A stretch of DNA of 64,000 nucleotides from Magnolia sinica (GCF_029962835.1 NC_080581.1:21714001-21778000); one strand, 5' to 3'; positions 33,398 to 45,246 are shown, counted from the first letter of the stretch. Notes: generated from the letters alone by a model not told the origin. Made by a program: numbers and translations.

Positions 33398-35044
33398 ATG
33401 GCCTCAGAGGAACAGGCCTTGGATTCACCTCAATGGAGGCATGATCACAAGTGGGTCGAGCAGATCGGTCGAAGCATTGAGGCAGAATTCGAAGACAGTG
33501 AAGGAATACCGGTCAGCATCTTTACCATCCCCAAAGCCCTGGCATCCGCTAAAGTGGAGGCTTATGCTCCTCAACAAGTCGCCCTAGGTCCTTACCATCA
33601 CCGTCGATCAGACCTCTTTGACATGGAGCGATACAAGCTCTCTTCGGCGCGAAGAACCGAGACACGACTCAATGTTGGCAAGTTCCGGGATCTTGTGGCC
33701 CGCTTCATGGAGCATGAAAGCCTAATCCGGGCTAACTACTACAAATACTTGGATTTCGACGGAGAAACCCTAGCATGGATGTTGGCGGTCGATGCTGCAT
33801 TCTTGTTAGAGTACCTACAGACAGTCAACACGGAGATGGGGGCATCACTCACTACAATTTCTTCAAATATGTCGCATATGATTGATTACACAGGACGGAA
33901 ATTAGCCTGTCGTGCAATCCTCAGAGACATTATCATGTTGGAGAACCAGATTCCTCTCTTTCTACTTAGAGAGCTCCTTGGATTTCACCAACATGAAAAC
34001 CCAAATAAGGTGCTGGCCATGATGGTGAAGGGCTTGTACAAAGTTCTTTCTCCCATCAAAGCAATGGATGATTTCCCTTCAAACGAAGAAGAATTTCTTG
34101 GTAGAGGTCATCACCTGCTGGAGCTTCTGTATTACACGCTCGTGCCTGCAACAAACCGAGGAGGATCAATCACGATCTCTATTGAGATTGAGGACCAAGT
34201 GGAAAAACAAGAACAAGAGAAAGAAGGATGTTTAAGGGAAGCCTTCACATCTATCTCGAATGCATTACCATGTCTTTGCTCGGCTCCCACTGGATGCATA
34301 AGATGGTTTTCAAGGTTGAAAGGAATGAAGGTCATGCTGAAACTCCCATTGCAAATTATCGGAAGGATCCGCGGCGTTGCCACAAAAAACAGGCTTCAAA
34401 ATCTAATAGCATTGGTGGAAGAAGTAGCGGAAGATGTAGATTCGTCACCCTCTCAGATGGACAAGACGCCTCTTGTAGAAGAACTCACCATCCCCAGCGT
34501 AACCCAACTCTCCAATGCCGGCATCAAGTTCCATCCTTCCAAGGGTGGCCTCAGCACCATTGAATTCGACCTCCCGTCCACCACATTCTATCTACCGACT
34601 ATCGATTTGGACGAGAACACGGAGGTCGTGATGCGGAATCTCATTTCATATGAGGCGTCAGTCGGTCCGGAGGAGATGGCACTCACGCGGTATACGGATT
34701 TGATGAAGGGGATCATCGACACTGAGGAGGACGTGAAGTTGCTGAGGGAGGCAGGAATCGTCTTGAATCATCTGAAGAGCGACACAGATGTCGTGATGCT
34801 TTGGGACAGCATGAGCAAATGCGCGATGGCGACCAAGGTACCGGTCTTCGACAAAGCGATCAACGACATCAATAAATACTACGAAGCAAGATGGGATGTT
34901 AGGGCTAAGAGGTTTGTAAAGAAGTATCTTTTTGGCTCATGGGCACTTCTCACCTTCTTAGCAGCTAACATTCTGTTGCTACTGACTGCTTTGGAAACCT
35001 TTTGTTTCATGTACAATTGTAGCCGTCGGATTTCCTCTGTGTAA
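33398..35044 (+). CDS. DUF247 (UPF0481) family protein, intact, single exon
   Basis: The 548-residue reading frame starts in a good context (AAACCCATGGCC). DUF247 landmarks in order: IFTIPKALASAKVEAYAPQQ with GPYHHR (residues 41-69), FDGETLAWMLAVDAAFLLEY (about 120-139), IIMLENQIPLFLLREL (178-193), NLISYEASVGP (414-423), YTDLMKGIIDTEEDVKLLREAGIV (432-455) and one C-terminal transmembrane helix (about 512-538) with a short basic tail. Residues about 255-365 are a variable, Glu/Lys-rich linker. Length, domain order and the lack of introns are normal for the family. DUF247 proteins are plant-specific, probably membrane-anchored; some grass members act in self-incompatibility, most have no known function. 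It is the only undamaged gene here, with MITEs ending within 270 bases of the ATG. Confidence 0.95.
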   Translation: MASEEQALDSPQWRHDHKWVEQIGRSIEAEFEDSEGIPVSIFTIPKALASAKVEAYAPQQVALGPYHHRRSDLFDMERYKLSSARRTETRLNVGKFRDLVARFMEHESLIRANYYKYLDFDGETLAWMLAVDAAFLLEYLQTVNTEMGASLTTISSNMSHMIDYTGRKLACRAILRDIIMLENQIPLFLLRELLGFHQHENPNKVLAMMVKGLYKVLSPIKAMDDFPSNEEEFLGRGHHLLELLYYTLVPATNRGGSITISIEIEDQVEKQEQEKEGCLREAFTSISNALPCLCSAPTGCIRWFSRLKGMKVMLKLPLQIIGRIRGVATKNRLQNLIALVEEVAEDVDSSPSQMDKTPLVEELTIPSVTQLSNAGIKFHPSKGGLSTIEFDLPSTTFYLPTIDLDENTEVVMRNLISYEASVGPEEMALTRYTDLMKGIIDTEEDVKLLREAGIVLNHLKSDTDVVMLWDSMSKCAMATKVPVFDKAINDINKYYEARWDVRAKRFVKKYLFGSWALLTFLAANILLLLTALETFCFMYNCSRRISSV

Positions 35045-36120
35045 ATCTAACTTGAAATGTAGACTATCAGTCTGGTGCAATTTGTTCGTGGACAAGTACA
35101 GCTCTATGAACGTTGGCCTTTAAATGGAGGATTAGAATCATCTGATCTGGATGATTTAAATATGGCCCATCTGCAGATTGACCTACTAAGTGGGAAGTCT
35201 GGATTTATGGGCATAATTGTCTTGTGGGCCAGTAAATTTGTTTGGATGCTGTTGTGGCACAAGGCTTGTATCATATTCTCAATTTTTGTATTATATTCAT
35301 TGAAGTCTGTATTTAGATTCAGTTTTTGTAGGTGTGCCCCATTGTTTAGTCATCCAAACCACTGGTCCGATGCCAGCCACCATTTGCAGGCAGTTCTTCA
35401 GTATCCTCAAACATTGGAAGATTCTACAAAAGAATCACTGACTTATATATTTCGGTTGAATGTGGACCGTCCCTGTACTCTTCTCAACCGTTTATCTCCT
35501 AGTTACGGATTGAGTATTAGATTGCCCTATAAGGATTTTTTGGGCATGATCATCATCCTTGTTGGGCCCAAGGGATAAACGGTTCGAATTATTGACCCAA
35601 TGGACCACTTGTACGAACAGAGGCCCCAGCATTCTGTGAATATCTTCGAATTATTGAACCATTGGCCCACTTGAAGACAATGAAATTTTCTTTTCTTCTG
35701 TCCCTTTGTTTTTTTTTTAAAAAAAGTCTTGTTGCATTCGATTTAGTGACCGCTCGTGATTTCAGCTTGTTAGTGGATGCCATCTTACGTACGGAGGGTT
35801 TTGTGGCTGTGGTCTATCTTCAACAATCTAGATAAGGAAAGACTAACGTTTGGATATCATCCAGAGAAATGCTCCAGTACTCTCTGAGCCCAATAAATTA
35901 TAATTGATCTCCTAGTTGCATTGGGACCCTTATTCAATCCAATTGATTGATCTGAACTGTCCATTAAGTTCAGAACACATATCATATGGTACCGTGCAAA
36001 AATCACACGATTAGGACGATCCAATTCATCCTTGATTGGGCCTTGTTTTCTACAGCTGCCACTTTTCATGCAACAGATGGAATTGTTACAATTGCCTAAC
36101 AAAAGTAGGGGTCATTATTC
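35045..36120 (+). other. 3' side of DUF247 gene; no other gene seen
   Basis: A plus-strand open frame at 35075-35578 has no recognisable domain and starts only 30 bases after the DUF247 stop; I treat it as 3' UTR or repeat. Phrases such as ATGGCCCATCTGCAGATT resemble decayed MITE. Confidence 0.5.
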
Positions 36121-36124
36121 TTGC

Positions 36125-36240
36125 CCTGGTGGTAAACTCACAAGAGTTTCAACAACTGGTCAAGGGTTTGACAACCCATAGGTGGTGAAATCTCACTACC
36201 GCGTGAGCGTGTGGGGTGTGTGTCCGTGTGAAAAAAAAAA
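36125..36240 (+). mobile_element. tRNA-derived SINE, copy A
   Basis: The head CTTGCCCTGGTGGTAAA resembles a pol III A box and AAGGGTTTGACAACCC a degenerate B box. GGTGGTGAAATCTCACTACC, GTGAGCGTGTGGGGTGTGTG and an A tail follow. The whole unit aligns with copy B on the opposite strand 800 bases away. No clear target duplication. Confidence 0.72.
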
Positions 36241-36937
36241 AGACTAAAAAATCCAGAAAAGTCCCTGACAAGTAGATGGTTCAAACTGTTGATTGGTATT
36301 TTTTGGTATAAAAACTCATGACCGTTCATATTAGAGACCATTGATCAAATGGTTAATGTTTTTTAAACCGGTACCATGTTTTCGTGTGATCCCATGGAAA
36401 ATTTCCCGAACTAACCATAGTCTAGATCCAGGACTTCCTTCATGATTGCCAGATACGGGAACTGCGCCCAAGCCAATCCAGCGTCCCTGGCCTCCCCTGC
36501 GTCCCTAGCCTCTCCCCTATGGAAGAGCATCCAAGCCTAGCTCCCTCGAATTAAGGCCAATGCGCAGTGGCTGGTTGGTTCAGGAAACCTCATTGTGTGG
36601 TCTGAAAATTGGACAGGGCTTGGTCCGCTGAAAATGGTTGCTGTTAAGCGGATCCCGAACTCTTACTTATATTCCTTGACATGAACCTAACTATTGGGAA
36701 TGATCTCCATGTAATAGACCAAGCCATCTAACTGTTGATTTTAAGATGAGATCATCATCATGTGATTTGACGTACGTACCTTTTCTTGACCGAACTGGCA
36801 GATAGCTCCCTACCCGTAATGAACCAGATGTGAGTCCGCTTACAAGAATTGTTTAGAAAGGTGCATATAGCTACGTAGAACCATTAGATTTCACAAAATT
36901 CTTAGACTAGCAATAATTATGAAAATGCCACTAACCT
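36241..36937. other. No gene seen
   Basis: Unique-looking non-coding sequence with a short duplicated phrase (GCGTCCCTGGCCTCCCC / GCGTCCCTAGCCTCTCCCC at about 36480-36515). Confidence 0.5.
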
Positions 36938-37086
36938 TTTTTTAAAAAAGTTATTTATTTTTTACATACGCACCCACCACACACCCACGCACGCCGTAGT
37001 GGGATTTCAATACCTATAGGTTTCGAACCCAAGACCTCCTGTTGAAATTCCTCAGATTCTACCACTCGGGCAAAGACTGGAACCTA
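36938..37086 (-). mobile_element. tRNA-derived SINE, copy B
   Basis: On the minus strand: A box TTGCCCGAGTGGTAGAAT, B box GGGTTCGAAACC (full consensus), then TATTGAAATCCCACTACGGC, a GTGTG-rich part and an A/T tail. A perfect 17-bp duplication GAAAATGCCACTAACCT flanks it (36921-36937, 37087-37103), the mark of LINE-driven target-primed insertion. Confidence 0.9.
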
Positions 37087-37103
37087 GAAAATGCCACTAA
37101 CCT

Positions 37104-38690
37104 AAACCCCTAAATTCTAGATTATATGATTCCCACTATCCACTTAATGTGAAATTTTATACCATGCTTAATTATCATAAATTAACCATACACGTCGAGT
37201 TTCAGCCCTTAGATTATAGTAGACTAACTACTTGACCCTTACTTCCGTTCGTACACTTATCAGATCAAGATTCTGATCCGTTTATCTTGTTCACCCCATA
37301 TGAATATGTTTAACTCATCATTAGAATTGCAATCAGAGGAACTTACACATGTGAACAAGTCACTCGAATCTAACGGTATACATGCTCTACCCCTAATCAC
37401 TCCAGAAATCTACTTTGTGTTTATCAATTTATAAAACTAATTATAAATCCACCCATATACATGGTCAGATTGTTAACAATAAAGTTTTCTTATTTTAACA
37501 AGTCATCTGACCATCTATCAGGTTTGCATCTGCCAAATGGGTCGTCCGAATATTAGGATAAATCAGTCGTTATGAAGATTTTCGGGTTTAAGTTTAAAAT
37601 ACCGAGCAGCTCATCAATTAAATACATACAAATAATATTTTGAATTTCAAAGTAAGTAAGCCATCAAAAAAGCATCTTGGTCATCCTTTACAAATCGGGG
37701 CTCAAATTTAACCGGTTGAGAGATCTCGAGAAATAAGGATTGGCGGTAAAGTTTCACTCCTTTTAGACAGTGCAGTAGGGAGGAACGGATGATAGAAGTA
37801 ACCGAAAAGGAAAATGGAAAATTTGTAAATACCAAGTGCATGAAAAACCCGTATGAAGAAGGATTGGGTTATACGGTGAATACTACCCCATGCATTAGCG
37901 GATCATGTGGCCCACTTGGAGATTAGATCTGATTCAAACTTGGGGCCATTGCCTACCACGATGTGCAGAAGATGGTGGAAGGCATGGATCCCCCGGAAGA
38001 CCATAGTAAGTGGACCCCACTAATTCCCAACAACCATACGGAACGTCTGCCAGTGGGCGGTGAAAACGCTAAAACAAAGGGATCCATCCCATCTTCCCAT
38101 CCCTAATGTGGGCCATCCGATAGTCGGATCCACCCCAAACTTTAGCCACAACGTAGCGCCCTCACACAAAACAAATGAACAGTATGGATCTGCCCAAGGA
38201 CTGCCACAAGTGGGCCCCACCAACTCCAACTAATCAAACTAAGGTCGGCATCTCTCTCTTCTCGCTGTAACAGCGTCCGAAGAAGACTCGACCACAAGAC
38301 TTCTTTGCACCTAGGATCTCTCACGCATCCCTCTACCCTATCCTAGCCATCCAAACTGCCCCATGATGGATACCGACCAAACCAGTGAACCCCATCCACT
38401 CCCAAAGCACGCAGAGATGGACGACGTTACGTCATTTGAAAGAAGATAGCGTGCAGGAGTTCTTCTATCCAAGAAATCCAACCGGAATGAAATAAGTTCC
38501 CTTCTCGGGAACTCCAGATCTGATGCAATTCGAACCGTCCACTCCTTAAGAACGGGAGTTCCAACCAATCCCACGTCGGCAGGAGAGGAAGGAAAGAAGA
38601 GGAGAGAATGTCGTCTAGCCGTGCGCAAGAGGATTCGCACGACTGCGTAACTAGAGTTGGAAACCTTCTTCAACGCATAAACCCCTGCCA
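37104..38690. other. No gene seen; probable LTR or other repeat on the right
   Basis: Short ORFs only. From about 37870 the TGTGGCCCACTTGG / GTGGGCCCCACCAACTCC phrases point to retroelement or MITE sequence leading to the TATA motif at 38697. Confidence 0.4.
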
Positions 38691-38696
38691 GCCCCT

Positions 38697-38704
38697 ATAT
38701 AAAC
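38697..38704 (+). promoter_or_regulatory. TATA box, probably of an LTR
   Basis: CCCCTATATAAACGTG is a strong plant TATA box. It is followed within ~30 bases by CATCCAGTAAC and then purine-rich sequence, but no gene follows, so an LTR or a dead promoter is the best reading. Confidence 0.45.
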
Positions 38705-38934
38705 GTGTCCTCCAAGTCATCCAGTAACAAAAAAAAAAAAAAAAGTGAGAGAAGAAAGCAACAAGAAGGAGAAAGGAGATAGCAAAGTAAAGAGAGAGAA
38801 CTCCAACGCCGGCGATCTGCCGTCCACAGAAAGAAAGAACGGAAAAGAGACATGAGAGAAAGAGAGGGGCGAGATTGCTGTTGCTACTGTCGCTGGGTTC
38901 CGGCCTGATTGAGTTGCTGGACCGAGTCCAGCCA

Positions 38935-39098
38935 CACTGTCTGGTCAAGAGAAAGAGAAAAAGAAAGAAAAAAAGAAAGAAAAAAAGAAAAAAAAAAAAA
39001 AGTAAGAAAGAAAGAAGGAAAGAAGGAGAAATAGAAAAAAAAAATAAATTAAGAAAGAAAGAAGGAAAGAAAGAGAAATAGAGAAAAAGAAAAAAAAA
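38935..39098 (+). repeat. Purine-only GAAA/GGAA simple repeat
   Basis: About 160 bases almost free of pyrimidines on the plus strand, with a repeated AAGAAAGAAAGAAGGAAAGA phrase (39004 and 39051). The Lys-rich ORF over it is an artefact. Confidence 0.9.
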
Positions 39099-39329
39099 AA
39101 GGGAAATTCACCATACTAGCCTCAATGTATGGTCGAATTCCCTAAAAAGATTAAACGTTTTAAATATTCCAAAGGTAGCCTTTTGACAAGCTTCTGAAAA
39201 TTACTTGGACCAAAATTCTCTTTGTCCTTGGTTAATTAGTTGTACGGTTTTGCAATGAACAAGAAGTTATGTTGTATTTAATGACGTGTACTGAACCCTT
39301 TTTTAGGCATGGCAAGGACCAACTCGTGG

Positions 39330-41410
39330 TGCCGGGTGTATAATCCATGCCACCCATCCTTCTTGCCATGTCATTTTGGGGCTAAGGCCCAAATATCAGC
39401 CTGATCCAGAGCTATTGTCGGCCACATAATAGAAAATAATAATGATAGTGCCACCCATTGTTGATACTTTCCAGGCTCAGCATAATATTTATTAGAAGTG
39501 CACACTGAAAAGGTCGGACTTTTTGGACCCACAGCGAGCTGGCCGACAAGGTGGATGAAACAGACCACCTTATTGTGGGCCTTAGGCTATAATACCAATG
39601 GCTAGCATTTCATTTGGTAGTAAAGGACATGAACATGTGACAACAATGACCCATATAACATGACAACCACAACTCATATAACATGACAACTACGACCCAT
39701 GCAAACCATGACACATATGGGCCCACATTGATGTATGTATATAATCCATGTCGACCATCCTTTTTGCCTTGTCATTTTAGGGCGAGGGCCTAAATATCGG
39801 CCTCATCTTGTGCTCGTGTGGGCCACATAATAGAAAATAATGGTGACTGTTGAAACTTTCCAGGCTCACTGTGATATTTGTTAAAAGTGGACACTACCCA
39901 AGTCAGGACTTTTTGGGCCTACGGCGAGCTGGCCAACAAGGTGGATGGATCGGATCACTCCATCATGTGCCTTAAGCTATGGTAACAGTGGCTAGATGGT
40001 AAAGAAAGTGAACACGTGAAAACCACAATCCATTTAACATGACAGCCACGATACATATAACATGACAACTACGACCCATGCAAACCACGACACATATGGG
40101 CCCACATTGATGTATGAGTATAATCCATGCCACCCATCCTTTTTGCCTTGTCATTTTAGCGCTAGAGCCTAAGTATCAGCCTGATCCAGTGCTCGTGTGT
40201 GCCACATAATAGAAAATAATATCAACTGTTGAAACTTTTCAGGCTTACTGTGATGTTTGTTAGAAGTGGACACTGCCCAAGTCAGGACTTTTTGGGCCCA
40301 CGCTGAGCTGGCCGACAAGGTGGATGGATCGGATCACCCCATCGTGAGCCTTAAGCTATGGAACCAGTGGCTAAATAGTAAAGGAAGTGAACATGTAAAA
40401 ACCAAGATTCATTTAACATGACAACCACTATCTATATAATATGACAACTACGACCCATGCAAATCACGACTCATATGGGCCCACATTGATGTATGTGTAT
40501 AATCCATACTGCCCATCCTTTTTACCTTGTCATTTTAGGGCCAGGGCCCAAGTATCAGCATGATCCAGTGCTCGTGTGGGCCACATAATAGAAAATAATT
40601 ATGTTTGTTAAAACTCTACAGGCTCACTGTGATGGTTGTTAGAAGTGGACATTGCCCAAGTTAGAACTTTTTCGGCCCACGGCAAGCTGGCCGACAAGGT
40701 CGATGGATTAGATCACCCCATTGTGGGTCATAAGCTATGGCAGCTGTGGCTAGATAGTAAAGGAAGTGAACACATGAAAACCACGATTCATATAATATGA
40801 CAACTACGACCCATGCAAACCACAACCCATATGGGCCCACATGAATGTATGTGTATAATCCATGCGCCCATCCCTTTGACCTTGTCATTTTAGGGCTAGG
40901 GGCCAAGTATCAGCCTGATCTAGTGCTCGTGTGGGCGACATAACAGAAAATAATGGTGACTGTTAAAACTTTCCAGGCTCACTATGATGTTTGTTAAAAG
41001 TGGACACTGTCCAAGTCAGGACTTTTTGGGCCCACGGTGAGCTGGCCGATAAAGTGGATGGATCAGATCACCCTATCGTGGGCCATAAGCTATGGTACCG
41101 ATGGCTAGATAGTAAAGGAAGTAAACACGTAAAAACCAAGATCCATTTAACATGACAACCACAATCCATATAACATGACAACTACAACCCATGCAAACCA
41201 CGACCCATATGGGCCCACATTGATGTATGTGTATAATCCATGTCGCCCATCCTTTTTACCTTGTCATTTTAGGGCTAGGGCGAAAGTATCAGCCTGATCC
41301 GATGCTCGTGTGCGCCACATAATAGAAAATAATGGTGATTGTTGAAACTTTCCAGGCTCATTGTGATGTTTATTAGAAGTGGACACTGCCTAACTCAGGA
41401 ATTTTTTGGG
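39330..41410 (+). repeat. Tandem array, six ~380-bp units
   Basis: The anchor TAATCCATG occurs at 39341, 39742, 40121, 40500 (as TAATCCATA), 40856 and 41234: spacings of 401, 379, 379, 356 and 378. Each unit holds GGGCCCACATTGATGTATGT, CCTTGTCATTTTAGGGC, GGCCACATAATAGAAAATAA, GACTTTTTGGGCC and GAGCTGGCCGACAAGGTGGA. Most also hold an inner repeat of AACATGACAAC-ACGA. Units differ by scattered changes. The first unit is partial and the last ends near 41410. Confidence 0.92.
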
Positions 41411-41880
41411 CTTAAAAAGCTTGCCCAACTTAGCATATGGCGATAGAATCTGGCCACGAGAGAAGAAGAGTCATATATAAGGGCTCCCACAGCCATACCT
41501 AAGGAGGAGCACGACCCAAGTATGAGGCACAGACGGGCAAAAAAGCAGAAAAGAAAGGAAGATAGAGCAGAAAATACCTGAAGAACATGCAGCAGCCCCT
41601 GAGAATGCGAGTTTGTCTGAGTGAACACTCAGACAAACCCAAAAACAGCTCTACCAGCATTATCGAAACAATACTCCGATGGGCCAAGACATAGCCAAAA
41701 ACGTCGAACAAAACTGCTATCGCCACCTGAAAAATAGCAGCTCCGCCAAGACACAGAAGATCAGTGCATTCAAGCACTGAAGCTGACAGTCGGATCTAGG
41801 GGCCCCTCGAGCGGTCGATCACCGATCGTAAAGCAGCTCAAGTGAGAACTCATCAACTCTGCTCTCCATAGTGGGGAATA
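41411..41880. other. Non-coding sequence with TATA-like motif and hairpin
   Basis: TCATATATAAGGGC at about 41472 looks like a promoter TATA. The following leader-like sequence has no long ORF on the plus strand. A perfect hairpin is listed separately. Probably part of an LTR; family unknown. Confidence 0.4.
41611..41638. other. Perfect 13-bp inverted repeat, 2-base spacer
   Basis: GTTTGTCTGAGTG and CACTCAGACAAAC are separated by AA. No T-run follows, so it is not a simple terminator. Confidence 0.85.
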
Positions 41881-42785
41881 TAATACATTCTTCATGGCGG
41901 GCCACACACACACACACATAAGTAGGCCACACACCTCTACATCATACAAGAGAGAGAGAGAGAGAGACGTGAAGGGGAGGGACCCCGCCACTATTGGGCC
42001 CTCCCTATACAATGTATACATCAAGTGGGTCCCACAACAAGTGGGCCCTTAAAATAGAAATCAACGGTGGATCACCCACCTATCGGTCTCCTTCTTTAGC
42101 TCCTTGGACTCCTATGTTCCTTGCCTTCAATTTTGATGGAGGTAGATGATGAATGAATGGTTGAGATGGGAGATGAGAGAGTGGGAAAGTGGGCCACACT
42201 TGGCTTGGGAGACTTGGAGAGCTTTGGACATTGGAAATCTCTTGGGAGTTAGGGGAATTGTTAGAGAATGAGAGAGAAAGAGAGGTGATGAGTTGATATG
42301 GGATGGGTGGAATGGGTGTTGTAAGAAAGGGGATGGAGAGGTATGGGTTTGTTTGAAATTTTGGTAAAAGAGGGATGAGTAGGGAGAGAGAGAGAGAGAG
42401 TTGACTTGTGGAAAAGAGGGAGTGGGTATTTATACTTGGGATAGGGTGATGTGGCATGGGGGTATAGGTGGTGTACTTAACTTGATTTAATGTGACGGTC
42501 CATAGAGATTCTCTCGAAATTCACAACGCATGGCGTTTTCCTCAAGATGAACACGGGCCCACATCTTCTGGTCTGGGTATTAGATCAGTGTGCGAGTCAT
42601 GACATTGGAACCGTGGTGACGGCGTGGTCACTAGGGTATAAGTTTCGGGTCGAGCCAACTTTGGTTTGCAGGACTCGGCTTAGGATCGCATGTAAACGTC
42701 TTATACAAGTCAAGGGTTGCAAGAATTCGATCGGGAGGACTACAGAGGCCTACGAAATGGTACGGGGTAGGATACGGGTCTTATA
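41880..42785 (+). repeat. TGTCACGCCCC-family LTR, 5'-truncated fragment
   Basis: It aligns to the 3' ~900 bases of solo LTR 1: (GA)n, GGGACCCCGCCACTAT, AAGTGGGCCCT, GGACTCC-ATG, TTTGATGGAGGT, CATAGAGATTC-CTCG and GGTGTGCGAGTC-type phrases. It ends GGGTCTTATA where the intact copies have TCTTACA or TCTCACA. The 5' limit is approximate. Confidence 0.75.
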
Positions 42786-44250
42786 ATAGAAAACAATGAG
42801 GAGAGTGATTCCCAGCCTTGAAACTATATTAAGGCCCATCATAATGTTTATTTGAAATCCAACCTATTCAAAAGTTTAAAAAATACACTAAATAAGGGAA
42901 AACACAAATATCATCTTGATATAAAACTTTTGTTGCCTTTAGAAGTTTTTAATGGTGGGCGTTACTGTCCCAATTTTTTTGTGCTAGGGTCCACTGGGGC
43001 TTTGGATTTAACTCGTTCTTTGGATATTTCCCTAAAATGATCTCTCCAAATGGATGGAAGGTGTGGATATAAAACATACATCATGGTGGGGCCCAAAAAT
43101 AAGAGGTATATAAATATCAGGTGGACCACACCACATGAAAACAATAGTGATTGGATATCCATCATTTAAATCCTCATAAGGTCCACTATACCATTTATTT
43201 GGCATCCAATCTGTTTATTAGGTCATACAGGCCTAGATGAAGGGGAAGAACAAAAATCATCTCGATCCAAAACTTTTATGGCCCCCAAAATGTTTTAAAT
43301 GGTTGCGCTCATTCAACACTGTTACCTGTAATATGGCCCATTTTAGATTGGGATATGCCTCATTTTTGGTCTCATGCCATAAGATGACCTTTAAAAATAG
43401 ATCGACGGCATGGATTAAACACATACATCATGGTGTGGCCCGGCCATAGATCACCAACCACCAGCCATCGGATGGTGTCAGGGGGAGTAGCTAATTTGTT
43501 CCCCTTATTAGTGGTGTGGTCCATTTAATCTTTGGATATGATTCATTTTTTGGATAATTCTCTAAAATGATCTTGAAGAATGGATGAATGGTGTGGGTTG
43601 ATCCCAAATTTATAAGTAAATCCAAAACTCAACTGTACCATGCCACGCAAAATAGTGTGGAATAATGATTTCCACCATTGACATATACCTTCCTTGGGCC
43701 CACAATAATGTTTATTTGACATCTAACATGTTCAGAATATCAAAAAGATATGAATTAAGAGAAAACACAAACATGAGCTTGATCCAAAACTTCTATGAAT
43801 GTTATTTTTAATGGTGGACGTTCAATACCCACTTTGTCGGGACTTTTTTTAAAATCCATCTTGGCTTTGGAAGTATCCGTGACCCATGATCCATTCGGTT
43901 CATTAGACAATAAATCATATTTTCACCATGAATGTTAAATTTCATTCCAATATAATAGTTATGTAGATCACATCACAGTGAAAAGTGTGAAATCATGTAT
44001 AAAACATCTAAATTCACATTTTTGCACACATGAACATTTGAATACAATTGATTTTAGGAAACTCAATCTTCATTTTGTCTAGGATCAAATGAATAGAGTG
44101 GATTGCGTGTATATAGTAAGGTGATCCTACACACAATTAAGAAGATTTTAACAGATTTCTAATCTCATTTTTTCCCATTATGTAGAGAATCGGAACGTTG
44201 AATCCCTCTGATTTTTAATTCCCAATATAAATACATGGTGGGCCACCTTA
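42786..44250. mobile_element. Overlapping decayed foldback MITEs
   Basis: It contains several half-elements: CATCATGGTGGGGCCC at 43078, GTGGACCACACCACATG at 43121, CATCATGGTGTGGCCC at 43426, then GGATGGTGTCAGGGGGAGTA, the end motif of MITE 1. Interiors show AATGTTTATTTG-CATC and GATCCAAAACTTTTATGG. At least two elements seem nested; complete ends were not resolved. No gene. Confidence 0.55.
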
Positions 44251-44449
44251 TAGACGGGTTAGATCTTATCCATATGAATCCATCCTGAACAAACTAGCAA
44301 ATGTAACACGTTCATCCATACGAAAGTAACACTGGAAAATTTTGTATATTTAATTACTATTGATTGATCCATCATCAGCGAATGCAGGCTTTTTAAGCGA
44401 GCGGATTAGATGTCACCTCAATCTCATCCAACATGGTGCCATCCTGATT

Positions 44450-44860
44450 GTGGGGCCCATATTGATAAATGTATTTTGTATCCACGCCGTCCATCCGTGT
44501 TTTCAGCTCATTAATTCTAGAGTTAGATCCCAAAACTAAAGCATATCCAAATCTCAAGTTGACCACACCACAAGAAAAGTGGGAATTTGAATCAAGCTAA
44601 TATCTTCGTTTTTCCTTCATCGACATCTTTCTGACCTTATCAACAAGTTGGATGAAAAAAAAAACATCACTGCAGGCCCTAGTAAGGTTTCAACTATGAA
44701 CATTATTATTCCCACAGTTTTTTGTTGCGTCGTCTATTAAAAGCTTGGATATACTTTTTTTTTTCTTTTAACCTAAAATGAGCTGAAAAAATAGATGAAC
44801 AACATCGATTAAACACATAAATTAAGTTGGGCTACAAATTGTCCATACACGTGGTGAGAA
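44450..44860. mobile_element. Foldback MITE, moderately decayed
   Basis: TGTGGGGCCCATATTGATAA on the left pairs loosely with the right part (ATTAAACACATAAATTAAG), and the usual centre GACCACACCACAAGAAA and GACCTTATCAACAAG is present. No target duplication was identified. Confidence 0.5.
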
Positions 44861-44869
44861 CGGAAACAT

Positions 44870-45184
44870 TAACCATTGAAATCTTCTCGGGGATTGCCAA
44901 GATGTTTTATTATAAAATATTTCAAAAAAAATTTTAAATACAAATTCTGAATTTTCATTTTTAAAATCTCAAAAATTTCTCATATTTTAATTTTTTTTTC
45001 CTCAAAAATTTCAAAATGCTGATTTTTTTTTTTTTTTCGAAAGCATCATTTTGTTTTCAAAATTTTTCTCAAACATTGTTAAAAAATTTTAACTTCACAA
45101 TATTCTTTTTCATGTGATATTACAAATCATTTAAATATTACTTTTTAATTATATATAAAAAAATTTCCACTCATATAATTTCAA

Positions 45185-45187
<3 letters not shown>
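44870..45187. other. AT-rich non-coding sequence
   Basis: A/T runs without a gene. Confidence 0.6.

Positions 45188-45246
<59 letters not shown>
45188..45246. repeat. (TA)n microsatellite
   Basis: About 29 consecutive TA units. Confidence 0.97.

Noticed and set aside
35075..35578. 167-codon ORF after the DUF247 gene
   Set aside because: No recognisable domain, starts 30 bases after a stop in the same direction and overlaps MITE-like phrases; more likely 3' UTR.
36125..37086. True tRNA genes
   Set aside because: Only A and B boxes are recognisable; no cloverleaf could be traced, and the units end in GTGTG-rich sequence and A tails like SINEs.
38935..39098. Lys-rich protein ORF
   Set aside because: It is a purine-only simple repeat.
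41395..42024. Minus-strand ORFs of 77-92 codons with hydrophobic stretches
   Set aside because: They lie over LTR-like sequence and a GA microsatellite; hydrophobicity comes from CT-rich codons.
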